Shown: positions 1-10,183 of the stretch, one piece after another | How the letters are laid out: each line of letters begins with the position of its first letter | Position numbering within the stretch: the first letter of the stretch is position 1 | From: Streptomyces sp. DH37 | Lineage (GTDB): Bacteria > Actinomycetota > Actinomycetes > Streptomycetales > Streptomycetaceae | DNA length: 64,000 nt | Reading direction: 5' to 3' | Assembly (NCBI RefSeq): GCF_029813835.1 | Contig: NZ_JARVKV010000004.1 | Span: 150,932-214,931 of the forward strand | Made by a program: the position numbers and the translations under genes | The notes under the pieces: generated by a model | Databases searched by the model: none | What the model was told of the DNA's origin: nothing | The model's input: the letters and a program-made list of their open reading frames with translations, nothing else

Positions 1-12
1 CGCCCGGCACCC

Positions 13-1251
13 TCAGCAGGTGCTCCTGCTGGTGTTGTTCAGGGTGAGGTTGCGGTAGGTGATGTTCGTGCCGCAGGGGCTCTCCCTGAGCGAGGTGTTG
101 CTCAGCGTCAGGTTCTGCAGGGTGATGTCCCGGTTGCCCGGGAACTCGCTGCGGGCGGCCAGCCTGACCTCCCCGCCGCCGCTGATCGTGCCGCTCTGGC
201 CGGCGACGGTCACGTTGTAGCAGTTCTCGATCAGGATGGCGTTGCCGCCGGTGTTGGTCAGCGTCACCCGGTCGATGACGGCGCCGCCGCTCTCGGACAC
301 GCAGAACACCCCGCGTCCGCCGCCGCGGGCGATGACCTCGCCGACGCGGATGTTGGTCGGGTAGCTGCTGCCCACACGGCCGTTGCGGTTGGCCATCCGG
401 AACGCCGCGTAGCCGGTGCCGGTGCCGGTGTTGTCCGCGTCGACCTTCGCGACGGTGGCGTTGATCGTGTCGTTGAGCAGCAGTCCGGCGTAGCCGACGT
501 TGCGGGCGGTGACCGTTCCGATCGTCAGCCCGTCCACGCCGTAGGTCTCCACGCCGTGGTTGCCGGTGCCCGAGACGTAGACGTTGTCGATGCGGATGTT
601 GCGCGAGCGCACCGAGCGGTCGCCGTGGTTGTCGATCCGGATGCCGAGGCCGCTGGAGACCCGTATGTCGATCTGGCCCAGCACCACGTTGCTGACGTTG
701 CGCATGAAGACGCCGTACAGCGGGGTGCCGGTGAGCTTCAGGTGCCCGACCTCGACGTTGGAGGCGCCGCGGGAGTAGATCGGCGCCTGGTCCCCGGATC
801 CGGAACCGGTGACGTTGATGGTGCCGCAGACGTCGATCGCGGTGTTGCTGGGCAGCGACACCCGGGTCCCGGCGCTGATCGAGCCCGAACCCCGCACCAC
901 CACGCGCTCCTTGGAGGAGCGGTTCGGGGTGAGGCTGTTGACCGCGGCCTGCATCGCGTCGCGCATGCTGCCGCCGGTGTAGACGGTGCTGCCGCCCCGG
1001 CGCGCGGTCCACGTGCTCCCGCTCTGCACCGCCTCCGCCTGGTACGAGCCCTCACCGCAGGCGGCCATGGCGGCGGCCGGCGCGGCCTGGGCCGCCCGGG
1101 CGGCGGACCGCCGCGGCTGCTCGGCCTCCGCCCGGGGCTCGGCCGCTCCGGCCGTGGCCGCCACCGCCGCCAGCATGGCCGCCGCCAGCGCACCGGCCGT
1201 GACGGCGGCGATTCTGCGCTTCCCGACGGGCCTCGCGGTTCCGCTTCCCAT
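13..1251 (-). CDS. Secreted right-handed parallel beta-helix protein
   Basis: 412-aa protein, probably exported. The N-terminus has basic residues (GKRR), an alanine-rich hydrophobic segment and a likely signal peptidase site in the TAGAAEP region near residue 35. The remainder is a run of short Asn/Val/Ile/Gly-rich turns (for example NVEVGHLKLTG, NVVLGQIDIRV, NIRIDNVYVSG), each about 22-25 residues, which is the pattern of a pectate-lyase-like beta-helix. Two or more Cys pairs, including the C-terminal SRSTC, suggest disulfides. I chose the start that leaves a proper signal peptide; the longer upstream frame is not gene-like. The family includes polysaccharide lyases and hydrolases, but I see no diagnostic catalytic motif, so the substrate is unknown. 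Two LacI-type operator candidates lie 147-187 bases upstream. Confidence 0.8.
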   Translation of the reverse strand: MGSGTARPVGKRRIAAVTAGALAAAMLAAVAATAGAAEPRAEAEQPRRSAARAAQAAPAAAMAACGEGSYQAEAVQSGSTWTARRGGSTVYTGGSMRDAMQAAVNSLTPNRSSKERVVVRGSGSISAGTRVSLPSNTAIDVCGTINVTGSGSGDQAPIYSRGASNVEVGHLKLTGTPLYGVFMRNVSNVVLGQIDIRVSSGLGIRIDNHGDRSVRSRNIRIDNVYVSGTGNHGVETYGVDGLTIGTVTARNVGYAGLLLNDTINATVAKVDADNTGTGTGYAAFRMANRNGRVGSSYPTNIRVGEVIARGGGRGVFCVSESGGAVIDRVTLTNTGGNAILIENCYNVTVAGQSGTISGGGEVRLAARSEFPGNRDITLQNLTLSNTSLRESPCGTNITYRNLTLNNTSRSTC

Positions 1252-2075
1252 CGTCGACTCCCTTCGTGGGGGGACGCCCACCGCACACGGCACGGGGCCG
1301 CTCGCGCCGGCCGGGCGGCATCGTTCCGCCGCGGTCACCCCACCGGAAAACGGCACGGGGCCGCACTGGGGCGGTGAGGGGGGTGCGAGAAAAGTGCAGT
1401 AAGCGCTTTCTTGGAGGCGCCAGTATTGCAACGTTTCATTCGAGGGGTCAAGAGCCGGTGCCGCGCCCGGGGAAACGCGTCGCGTCCGATTTCCCGCACG
1501 TACCACGATCGGGCCGCGCCGACGTCCATTGCCTCTCTCACCTGCGCTTTTCCCGATGCCTTTCCGGCGCCCGGCCCCGTTCCCGTATTTTCGGAGCACC
1601 CGCACCGAATAGCGGGCGGTTGCGAATGCAGCGAAACGTCCGCACTCCCCGCCAATGCACCACGCGCGCGGAACCGGATCGGGGGAGGAACCCGACGGCG
1701 CTCCGCCGGCTCGGGTCCAGCGGCCGGTGGACGGCGACGCGCGGGAGGCCCAGGGGCTCCGCACCGGCGCCCGTGCGCGCCGCAGCGGGCCGGCCTCCAG
1801 GGGGCGCGCGTCCCGCCCGAGCGCGCCGGAACCGGCCGCCGCGTCCCCGGCCTCGCCGCCGTCCCCGGCGCTGGGGACGTCCAGCGGCAGGCCCGCGCCC
1901 CCTCGTCTCCCCCGCCTCCCCTCCTCCTCCGTTTCCGGCAGTCCGGCGGTGCCGCCCCGCTCCCGGCCCACCGGCCCTCCCCGCCGGGTCGCGCAACCCT
2001 CCGCGGCGGACCAGACTGGGCCGTAGCCGGGGCCCGCGCCGGCCCCACCATGAGCGCCGCCCCCAGGTGATCCCC
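1252..2075. other. Intergenic region between divergent beta-helix and Clp genes
   Basis: This 824-bp region is not convincingly coding. It holds the operator candidates described separately and a 15-bp direct repeat ACGGCACGGGGCCGC at 1287-1301 and 1350-1364. There is a lower-GC patch around 1540-1670 where the Clp promoter probably lies. I looked for CIRCE (HrcA) and HAIR (HspR) heat-shock operators and saw neither. The ribosome binding site AGGTGA at 2065-2070 belongs to the Clp gene. Confidence 0.4.
1398..1438 (-). promoter_or_regulatory. Two LacI-family operator-like palindromes
   Basis: AGTAAGCGCTTTCT (1398-1411) and TGCAACGTTTCA (1427-1438) are near-perfect dyads centred on CG, with centres 28 bp apart. 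The first matches 12 of 14 positions of the catabolite-type LacI/GalR consensus TGWAANCGNTNWCA when read on the minus strand. They sit upstream of the secreted beta-helix gene in a locally less GC-rich patch. A sugar-responsive LacI-type repressor is the natural reading, but its gene is not in the window. Confidence 0.5.
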
Positions 2076-4568
<2,493 letters not shown>

Positions 4569-6533
4569 TCACAGGGACCGCTCCAGGCGTTCGGCGAGGA
4601 GCCGGGTGAAGCGGGCCGGGTCGCCGGGGAGGCCGCCCTCCGCGAGGAGGGCCATGCCGTGGACGAGTTCGGCCATGCCCTCCAGGCCCGGGTCGGAGGG
4701 GCGGTCCGCGTGCGCCGTGCGCAGGCCGGTGATCAGGGGGTGGCCGGGATTGATCTCCAGGATGCGCTTGTCCTCGGGCATCTCCTGGCCCATGGCGCGG
4801 AGCATGTTCCGCAGGCCGGGCGTCGCGTCACCGCTGTCGGAGACGACGCAGGCCGGCGAGACGGTGAGGCGGGAGGACAGCCGCACGTCCTTCACCTCGT
4901 CGCCGAGCCGCTCGGCCAGCCACGCCAGCAGTCCGGCGTACTCCTCCCGCTGCCGCTCCCGCTCCGCCTTCTCCCGCTCCTTCTCCTCCTCGGTGCCGAA
5001 CTCGGCCTCTCCCCTGGCGATGGACCGCAGCGTCCTGCCCTGGAACTCGGGCACCGCGTCGACCCACACCTCGTCGACCGGGTCGGTCAGGATCAGCACC
5101 TCCAGGCCCTTGTCCCGGAAGGCCTCCATGTGCGGCGAGCTCTCCACCGCGCTCCGGGACGGGCCGGTCAGGTAGAAGATGTGCTCCTGCCCCTCCTTCA
5201 TCCGCTCGACGTACTCCTGGAGGGTCGTCGTCCCCTCCGCGTCGTGGGTGGAGGCGAAGGAGGAGGCCGCCAGGATCGCGTCGCGGTTGTCGGGGTCGTT
5301 CAGCAGCCCCTCCTTGACGACGGCGCCGAACTCCCGCCAGAACTCGGCGTACTTCTCGGGCCGCGCGGTCCGCATCTCCTTGAGGGTGGACAGCACCTTC
5401 TTCGCCAGCCGCCGACGCATCAGCTGGATGTGGCGGTCCTGCTGGAGGATCTCGCGGGAGATGTTGAGCGACAGGTCCTGGGCGTCGACGACGCCCTTGA
5501 CGAAGCGCAGGTAGGGCGGGACCAGCTCCTCGCACTCCTCCATGATCAGCACGCGCTTGACGTAGAGCTGCACACCGCGCCTGCCGGACGAGAACAGGTC
5601 GCGCGGCGGCCGCGCGGGCAGGAACAGCAGCGCCTGGTACTCGAAGGTGCCCTCCGCGTGGATGCGGATGGTCTCCAGCGGATCGGTCCAGTCGTGGCTG
5701 ATGTGCTTGTAGAGCTCGTGGTACTCCTCGTCGGAGACCTCGCTGCGGGGCCGGGCCCACAGGGCCTTGCGGGAGTTGACCGTCTCCGGCTCGGGCTTCC
5801 CGCCGTCCTCGCCCTTCTCGGCGTCCCCGGCCTCCCCGGCGTTCTCGGCGTTTCCTTCGGGAGCCGCCTCGACCAGCCGGATGGGCCAGGTGATGAAGTC
5901 GGAGTAGCGCTTGACGATCTCCCTGATCTTCCAGGGGGCCGTGTAGTCGAAGAGCCGGTCCTCGGTGTCCTCGGGCTTGAGCCGCAGGACGACCGACGTG
6001 CCCTGGGGCGCGTCGTCCACCGCCTCGATCGTGTAGGTGCCCTCGCCGGTGGACGTCCAGCGGGTGCCCGCCTCCTCCCCGGCGCGGCGGGTCAGCAGCG
6101 TGACCTCGTCGGCCACCATGAAGGCGGAGTAGAAGCCGACGCCGAACTGCCCGATCAGCGCCTCCGCGGACGCCGGGTTCCCGGCGTCCCCGGCCTTCTG
6201 GGCCTCCTCCAGCTTCCGCACGAACTCCGCGGTGCCGGACTTGGCGATCGTCCCGATCAGCCCCACGACCTCCTCGCGCGACATCCCGATGCCGTTGTCG
6301 CGCACGGTCAGCGTGCGGGCGTCCTTGTCGGTCTCGATCTCGATGTGCAGGTCGGAGATGTCGGCGTCCAGCGAGTCGTCGCGCAGCGCCTCGATGCGGA
6401 GCTTGTCGAGCGCGTCGGAGGCGTTGGAGACCAGCTCCCTCAGGAACACGTCCTTGTTCGAGTAGATCGAGTGGACCATCATCCGCAGAAGCCGGCTGGC
6501 CTCCACCTGGAACTCGAACGTCTCGGCCGTCAT
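4569..6533 (-). CDS. htpG: Molecular chaperone HtpG (Hsp90)
   Basis: 654-aa cytosolic Hsp90. The GHKL ATPase domain opens with the [11 protein letters not shown] motif, followed by the DNGIGMS nucleotide-binding motif and the [15 protein letters not shown] lid and phosphate-binding region. The middle domain follows, then a C-terminal dimerisation domain. A charged Glu/Gly-rich insertion (about residues 245-270) links the N and middle domains. Start ATG at 6533 has a G-rich purine stretch (GGTGGGGGA) about ten bases upstream; the upstream extension of the frame lacks homology. The gene converges with the Clp gene and its stop codon abuts the end of Clp homology. A functional link (stress proteostasis) is plausible, but no shared heat-shock operator is visible. 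Confidence 0.97.
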
Positions 6534-6724
6534 GGTCGTGGATCCCCCACCAGTCGTCGTCCGTGCCCGGAAGGCCGGTGCGCCGTCGGTCGGCGCGGGG
6601 CCTGCCGGAGATACCTTTCCCGGTGATGTTATGCCGGACGGACTCCGGTCCGTGCGCGCCGGGACGAGCCGGATCGGCCCCGGATTCCGCGAACCGCCGG
6701 TGAGGGGCGCCCACTGTCGGCAAC

Positions 6725-7015
6725 ATGTCTCCCGACCGGACGAGGCGAGGAGACGCATCACCACCGTGCAGGCCAAGGAAACCCGGCGCCGTCACCGCAG
6801 AACGAGGCGACGTTCCCCCGCCGGCTCGCCGTGGACGGCCGGCCGAACTCCCCACGCGCCTCAACGAGCGGGAAGGGGTCGACATCCCGGAGGGCAAGCT
6901 GGAGCCACGGCCCGGTTTCCGGCTGGCGGTACTGGAAGAGGACCGCAACCGCGCGCTGCTCTGCGAGACGCTGGACTGGTTCCGGGGGTGCTGGGAGAAC
7001 AGGGAAGCGATCTGA
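6725..7015 (+). CDS. Possible small hypothetical protein or gene remnant
   Basis: 96-aa frame. Its first 40 residues are Arg/Pro-rich and look non-coding, while the last 55 (from about ELPTRLNEREG to the end) have balanced acidic, aromatic and hydrophobic content typical of real protein. I do not recognise the family. A GAGGAG at 6747 precedes a GTG in another frame, so this may be the 3' part of a frameshifted gene. It borders a stretch of clear pseudogenes, which supports decay. Confidence 0.25.
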   Translation: MSPDRTRRGDASPPCRPRKPGAVTAERGDVPPPARRGRPAELPTRLNEREGVDIPEGKLEPRPGFRLAVLEEDRNRALLCETLDWFRGCWENREAI

Positions 7016-7117
7016 AGGTTTCACCGGAGGCCGCACTTCGGGAGTCGTCCGCCCGTCCGCCGGGGAGCGGACGGGCGGACGGCGCGGCACGATCCCCCTC
7101 CGCACCGGCCAGGACCC

Positions 7118-7542
7118 TCACACCGGCCAGGAGTCGGCCGGGTCGTCCAGCCACGCCCGCTGCCCCCGCGGCGTGACGGTCAGCCCGAACCGCTCGTACC
7201 CCGGCCTGCCCCGCTCCCGCCACCGGCGGTGGGCGGCCTCGGTCTCGTCCCACAGGCGGCGGGGCCCGGACTGCCACACGCGCGCAGCCTCTCCGTCGCG
7301 GAACATCGCGCAGGCCCAGGAGCGGTCGTTCAGCCCGTACCACCAGACCGGCCGGGCCCCGTCGCGCTCTCCCCGTCGCGGGAGACGGTCAGCCGGGCCA
7401 CGGCGTCGCCGTTGCCGTAGTGCGTCCCCCCACGGGGCGACGATCCGCCCGCCGGGACGGCACTGCTCCACCCAGGCGTACGGGACGGACCGCAGCCCGC
7501 ACGTGGCGATGATCCGGTCGTAGGGCGCGCCGTCGGGGGAAA
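7118..7542 (-). pseudogene. Fragment of PIMT-like methyltransferase of ATP-grasp peptide (graspetide) systems
   Basis: The readable pieces are a strand and loop around [13 protein letters not shown] and GGRIVAPWG, then a C-terminal domain ending [18 protein letters not shown]. This combination matches, as far as I recall the family, the protein-L-isoaspartate-type O-methyltransferases encoded with ATP-grasp RiPP maturases in Streptomyces. The SAM-binding N-terminal half is missing. Two compensating frameshifts interrupt the middle: one at a run of six C at 7426-7431 and a second within about 7361-7380. Between them the other frame reads sensible sequence ([19 protein letters not shown]). The upstream edge, near 7545-7560, meets a truncated regulator pointing the other way, marking a deletion or rearrangement joint. 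Confidence 0.6.
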
Positions 7543-7559
7543 TGGAGCGCAGCGGGCGG

Positions 7560-7796
7560 GTGCGGGTCCATGTGCTCCCCTTCTTCGCAGGTGCGCACGC
7601 GCTGCTGGAGAGCATGATCACCCTTGTGCGGTTCACCGACGCCCCTCCGGTGGCCTACGTCGAAGGCCTGCGCACCGGGCGTGTCATGGATGACCCGGAC
7701 ATGATCGGGGCCTGCCAGTCGGCCTACGACCTCGCCCTGGACGATGCCTTGTCGCCGGAGGAGTCACCGTCCCTGCCGGAGGAGTACAAGCGATGA
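7560..7796 (+). pseudogene. 5'-truncated Scr1-family regulator (DUF5753 C-terminus)
   Basis: The sequence from [16 protein letters not shown] through [18 protein letters not shown] matches the C-terminal third of the DUF5753 domain found in XRE/Scr1-type regulators. The whole intact regulator at 11195-12100 has the same domain. The helix-turn-helix and the rest of the DUF5753 domain are absent because the gene is cut at about 7550. The last codons overlap the next frame by ATGA, as in intact regulator/DUF397 pairs. This is a remnant of a cassette rather than a working regulator. Confidence 0.65.
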
Positions 7797-7981
7797 TCAA
7801 CGAGCACAGCCTGACGTGGCGCGAGTCCAGCTACAGCGGCCCGGACAACGGCGACTGCGTCGAGAGCGCCGACGGGCTTCCCGGCGTGGTCCCCGTACGG
7901 GGCGGCAAGAACCCCGGCGGCCCGGCGCCGGTCTTCCCGGCGCCGGGCGTGGAACGCGTTCACGGCGGAGGCAAAGGGACG
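7793..7981 (+). pseudogene. Frameshifted DUF397 protein
   Basis: The start MINEHSLTWRESSYSG and the GDCVESADG segment are diagnostic of DUF397, the small partners of Scr1-family regulators. The usual VRDSK is changed to VRGGK. At about 7943-7947 one extra G shifts the frame: deleting it restores the expected APAWNAFTAEAKG ending. In the present frame the protein runs on with no homology, so I treat it as broken. It pairs with the truncated regulator just upstream. Confidence 0.6.
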
Positions 7982-8059
7982 CGCGCGTCCCTGGCTCCCG
8001 GTCCGCCGGCGGAGCGAACACCGGAGGCGGGGCCGTGTCGGTCCCGTCTCCGCCCTACG

Positions 8060-8620
8060 TCACTGACCCACCCGTCCGTCGACGCACTCGCGCAGCAGGT
8101 CGGCGTGCCCGCAGTGGCGGGCGTACTCCTCGATCCCGTGCACCATCAGCTCCCGGATCGTGACCCCGTCCTTTCCCACGCGTTCGTCCAAGTCCGGGTG
8201 CTCGGCCAGTACGGCGTCGGTGGCGGCCTGTTCGCGTTCCAGATCGGCGTACGCGGCCTCGACCACTGCCTGGTCGGCGACGGCTCCGTCGAAGTCCGCG
8301 TCCTTCTCGCCGTACAGCTTCGGCAGTGGCTCGCCGTCACCGATCCAGTTGCGCCAGTCCCGTTCCACCTCGGCGAGGTGTCGGAGCAGGCCGAGCAGCG
8401 ACATCGTCGAGGGCGGGACCGAGCGGCGGGCCAGTTGCTCGGCGTCCAGGCCCTCGCACTTCATCCGCAGGGTCGTGCGGTAGTCCTCCAGGAACTCCCG
8501 CAGCGTCGCGAACTCGCCCTCCGGGCCGGGGCCTTCCCTGTCGCGGGGGTCGTCGTCCGGGTCGGCCCACATGTCGGGGTAAACGGTCGCCTGGCTCCAT
8601 CGCGCGGGTTGGTCACTCAT
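8060..8620 (-). CDS. DinB-like / DUF664 (mini-circle protein) family
   Basis: 186-aa soluble four-helix-bundle protein. Family features visible: N-terminal LREFLEDYRTTLRMKCEGLDAEQL, then SLLGLLRHLAEVERDW (first metal-ligand His in LLRHLAEVE) and near the C-terminus ELMVHGIEEYARHCGHADLLRE (second His cluster). This is the DUF664 branch of the DinB/mycothiol-dependent superfamily, common in actinobacteria; the reaction is unknown and a mycothiol-dependent transfer is only inferred. Start ATG at 8620 gives the normal family length. It stands alone between the pseudogene patch and the nuclease gene. Confidence 0.85.
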   Translation of the reverse strand: MSDQPARWSQATVYPDMWADPDDDPRDREGPGPEGEFATLREFLEDYRTTLRMKCEGLDAEQLARRSVPPSTMSLLGLLRHLAEVERDWRNWIGDGEPLPKLYGEKDADFDGAVADQAVVEAAYADLEREQAATDAVLAEHPDLDERVGKDGVTIRELMVHGIEEYARHCGHADLLRECVDGRVGQ

Positions 8621-8752
8621 GCAGCCATGCTCGTCCGCGACGGCCCGTGCCCGCCACCGGATTCTTCCGGAGGTCCCGTCGTGGCGTGCCGTGCCAGGCC
8701 GGGCCGGGGGCCGCAGGCCGCAAAACCGCCTCGCCACCGGTTCGCCGGTGCG

Positions 8753-9511
8753 CTACGTGCCGTAGGTCTTCCTCCAGCGTGCGCGGTGCTCCCGGTCGCC
8801 CTGGCCGGCGCCGTTGACGTCGGCCAGGGCGGGCAGGGAGGCGCCGTTGTTCCACAGGCCCAGGTGGTCGCGGTGCACGGCCAGGATGCCGTGCTCCACC
8901 GCCAGCGCCTGGGAGGGGCCGCTGAAGCGCGAGGTCGTCACGAAGACCGCCACGTCGGCCCCGAAGTGCACCTTCGCTCCCATCAGGTCGCGCATCTCGC
9001 GGCTGGCGACGGTGCGGGTCGGCGCGTACCGCTTGCACTGGACGACCATCGTGCGGCCGTCGGGCAGCCGCCCGACCACGTCCGCGCCGTTGTCGTGGGA
9101 GCCGCCCACGCGCCGGACCTCGGTGCAGCCGTCCCGGCGGCACAGCTCGGCCACCAGCTCCTCGAACTCGGTGCCGGACATCGCGTCCACCTCGGCCAGC
9201 GTCCGGCGTCCGGCCGCCACCGCGTCCGCCCGCCGCCACTCCCGGTCCCCGCCGCGGACGACCCGGTCGGTGCGCCACAGCCACCACGCCAGGCCGCCGA
9301 GGCCTGCGGCGACCGCGGCCCCCAGGAGGTAGGGCCAGACCGTCGACCAGGAGGCGGCGAGCAGGAGCAGCACCGCCGCGCCGCCGGCGACCGCCGATCT
9401 CCGCCTGGCCTCGCGCCTGCGCCGCGCCGCCGATCCGCGTCCGCGACCTCCACGGACCCCACGGATCCCACGGACCCCATGAGCCTCACGACCTCCACGC
9501 CGAGCAGCCAT
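8753..9511 (-). CDS. Membrane-anchored Mrr-like restriction endonuclease domain protein
   Basis: 252 aa. An Arg/Gly-rich N-terminus is followed by two adjacent hydrophobic segments (about residues 42-55 and 60-80, separated by a short SWSTVW turn), so the protein is probably membrane-anchored with the rest in the cytoplasm. The C-terminal half is a PD-(D/E)xK fold of the Mrr_cat type: DAMSGTEFEELVAELCRRDG, then D-x-GADVVG and QCKRY, giving the D...QxK active-site arrangement. Such proteins cleave DNA, often modified DNA, but no methylase or other restriction subunit is nearby. Start ATG 9511 was chosen for its upstream purine-rich stretch; longer starts add unlikely sequence. It lies downstream of the Y RNA-like locus, separated by a hairpin. 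Confidence 0.75.
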   Translation of the reverse strand: MAARRGGREAHGVRGIRGVRGGRGRGSAARRRREARRRSAVAGGAAVLLLLAASWSTVWPYLLGAAVAAGLGGLAWWLWRTDRVVRGGDREWRRADAVAAGRRTLAEVDAMSGTEFEELVAELCRRDGCTEVRRVGGSHDNGADVVGRLPDGRTMVVQCKRYAPTRTVASREMRDLMGAKVHFGADVAVFVTTSRFSGPSQALAVEHGILAVHRDHLGLWNNGASLPALADVNGAGQGDREHRARWRKTYGT

Positions 9512-9735
9512 CCCCGGCCCCCTCTCCCCCGTGATCCGCCCAGCAGTCTGGACAGGAGGGAGGCGGGACGGAAGGACGCCCGTCGGCCATGGCCGGAAAC
9601 CACGCGGCGGCCGGGCCTGGGCAGCTGCGGGGCTCGTCCGGCGGAGGCAGCGCAGGCGGCTGGAACCGTCCGCGCACCCACTGGTGCCGACGCGCGCCCC
9701 CTCCCCGGGTGCGGTCGGCCGGACGACGTGGCGGA

Positions 9736-9763
9736 GCCCGGGAGTCGTATCCAGCTCCCGGGC
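9736..9763 (-). terminator. Hairpin downstream of the tandem Y RNA-like genes
   Basis: A 9-bp perfect stem GCCCGGGAG/CTCCCGGGC with a 10-nt loop. It lies about 45 nt past the 3' end of the second RNA on the minus strand, so it is a good candidate for the transcript end. Confidence 0.55.
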
Positions 9764-9807
9764 CCCTGGGGATGCCACCCAATTGCGCACGCCGGTGGCG
9801 TTCAAGA

Positions 9808-9911
9808 GGACGGATCAGTCGTCATGCCGTCGTGTTCTGCCTTTGAACTACCGCACCACGGGAGAGGTGCAGGCGAGAATCGAACTCGCATCCGACGGCG
9901 TTCGTCCGTCC
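9808..9911 (-). ncRNA. Y RNA-like (YrlA type) circularly permuted tRNA-like RNA, copy 2
   Basis: Read 5' to 3' on the minus strand: outer strand GGACGGA (9911-9905), CGAAC, stem GCCGTCG (9899-9893), T-arm GCGAG-TTCGATT-CTCGC (9889-9873), acceptor 3' strand CTGCACC (9872-9866), 8-nt cap TCTCCCGT, acceptor 5' strand GGTGCGG (9857-9851), TA, D-arm GTTC-AAAGGCA-GAAC (9848-9834), stem CGACGGC (9832-9826), a 5'-side loop, then TCCGTCC (9814-9808). Every cloverleaf helix pairs: acceptor 7/7 (one G-U), T-stem 5/5, D-stem 4/4, anticodon-position stem 7/7, and the outer ends pair 7/7. GACGAACG at 9906-9899 matches the bacterial Ro-binding signature GNCGAAN(0-1)G. Known Y RNAs bind the Ro protein Rsr through this stem and mimic tRNA at the other end. 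An Rsr gene is not in the window. Confidence 0.75.
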
Positions 9912-9938
9912 CCGGTCGGTCCGGCGATCGGCGGCGAT

Positions 9939-10083
9939 GCTGAGACTGGAGCGAGAGTCTGAGATTGACCGCGGCTGCCTCTGCCGTGTTGGGCTACCCC
10001 GGCCCGTCGGTGTGGTGCTGTGCCGGGGGAAGGACTCGAACCTTCACTGTCACCGCTTCTTCAGGCTGAACTTCAGTGTCAGC
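9939..10083 (-). ncRNA. Y RNA-like circularly permuted tRNA-like RNA, copy 1
   Basis: Minus strand order: GCTGACACTGAA (10083-10072), a linker, GCGGT (10056-10052), T-arm GAAGG-TTCGAGT-CCTTC (10045-10029), acceptor 3' strand CCCCGGC (10028-10022), 18-nt cap (10021-10004), acceptor 5' strand GCCGGGG (10003-9997), TA, D-arm with GCC/GGC stem and GG in its loop, GCCGC (9975-9971), a linker, TCCAGTCTCAGC (9950-9939). Pairing: acceptor 7/7, T-stem 5/5, anticodon-position stem GCCGC/GCGGT 5/5 with one G-U, outer helix 10/12, plus an inner TCT/AGA and CAG/CTG helix with one bulged A. The Ro signature is imperfect here (GCCTGAAG has an inserted T). This is the same architecture as copy 2 but an unrelated sequence, so it is a paralogue or a second Y RNA class. 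Confidence 0.65.
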
Positions 10084-10135
10084 TTGCGCTCATCACGCGA
10101 ACCGGTCCTCAGTTCCGGCCCGCGCCTGTCGCGCA

Positions 10136-10157
10136 CCCCCGCGCTCGCACGCGGGGG
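10136..10157 (-). terminator. Hairpin after the 243-aa unknown gene
   Basis: CCCCCGCG and CGCGGGGG form a perfect 8-bp stem around a 6-nt loop, 26 nt past the stop codon at 10184. It separates that gene from the downstream Y RNA-like transcripts, so the RNAs may need their own promoter; I could not identify one with confidence. Confidence 0.55.
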
Positions 10158-10183
10158 CGATCAGGGATGCTACCCGCCCGGCG

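Noticed and set aside
1252..2075. Heat-shock operators (CIRCE, HAIR) upstream of Clp
   Set aside because: No TTAGCACTC or CTTGAGT inverted repeats of the expected spacing are visible.
9808..10083. Ordinary tRNA genes on the minus strand
   Set aside because: Each T-arm/acceptor half precedes its matching D-arm half. Reading them as normal order gives acceptor strands that do not pair (GCCGGGG against CTGCACC), while the rotated order pairs fully.
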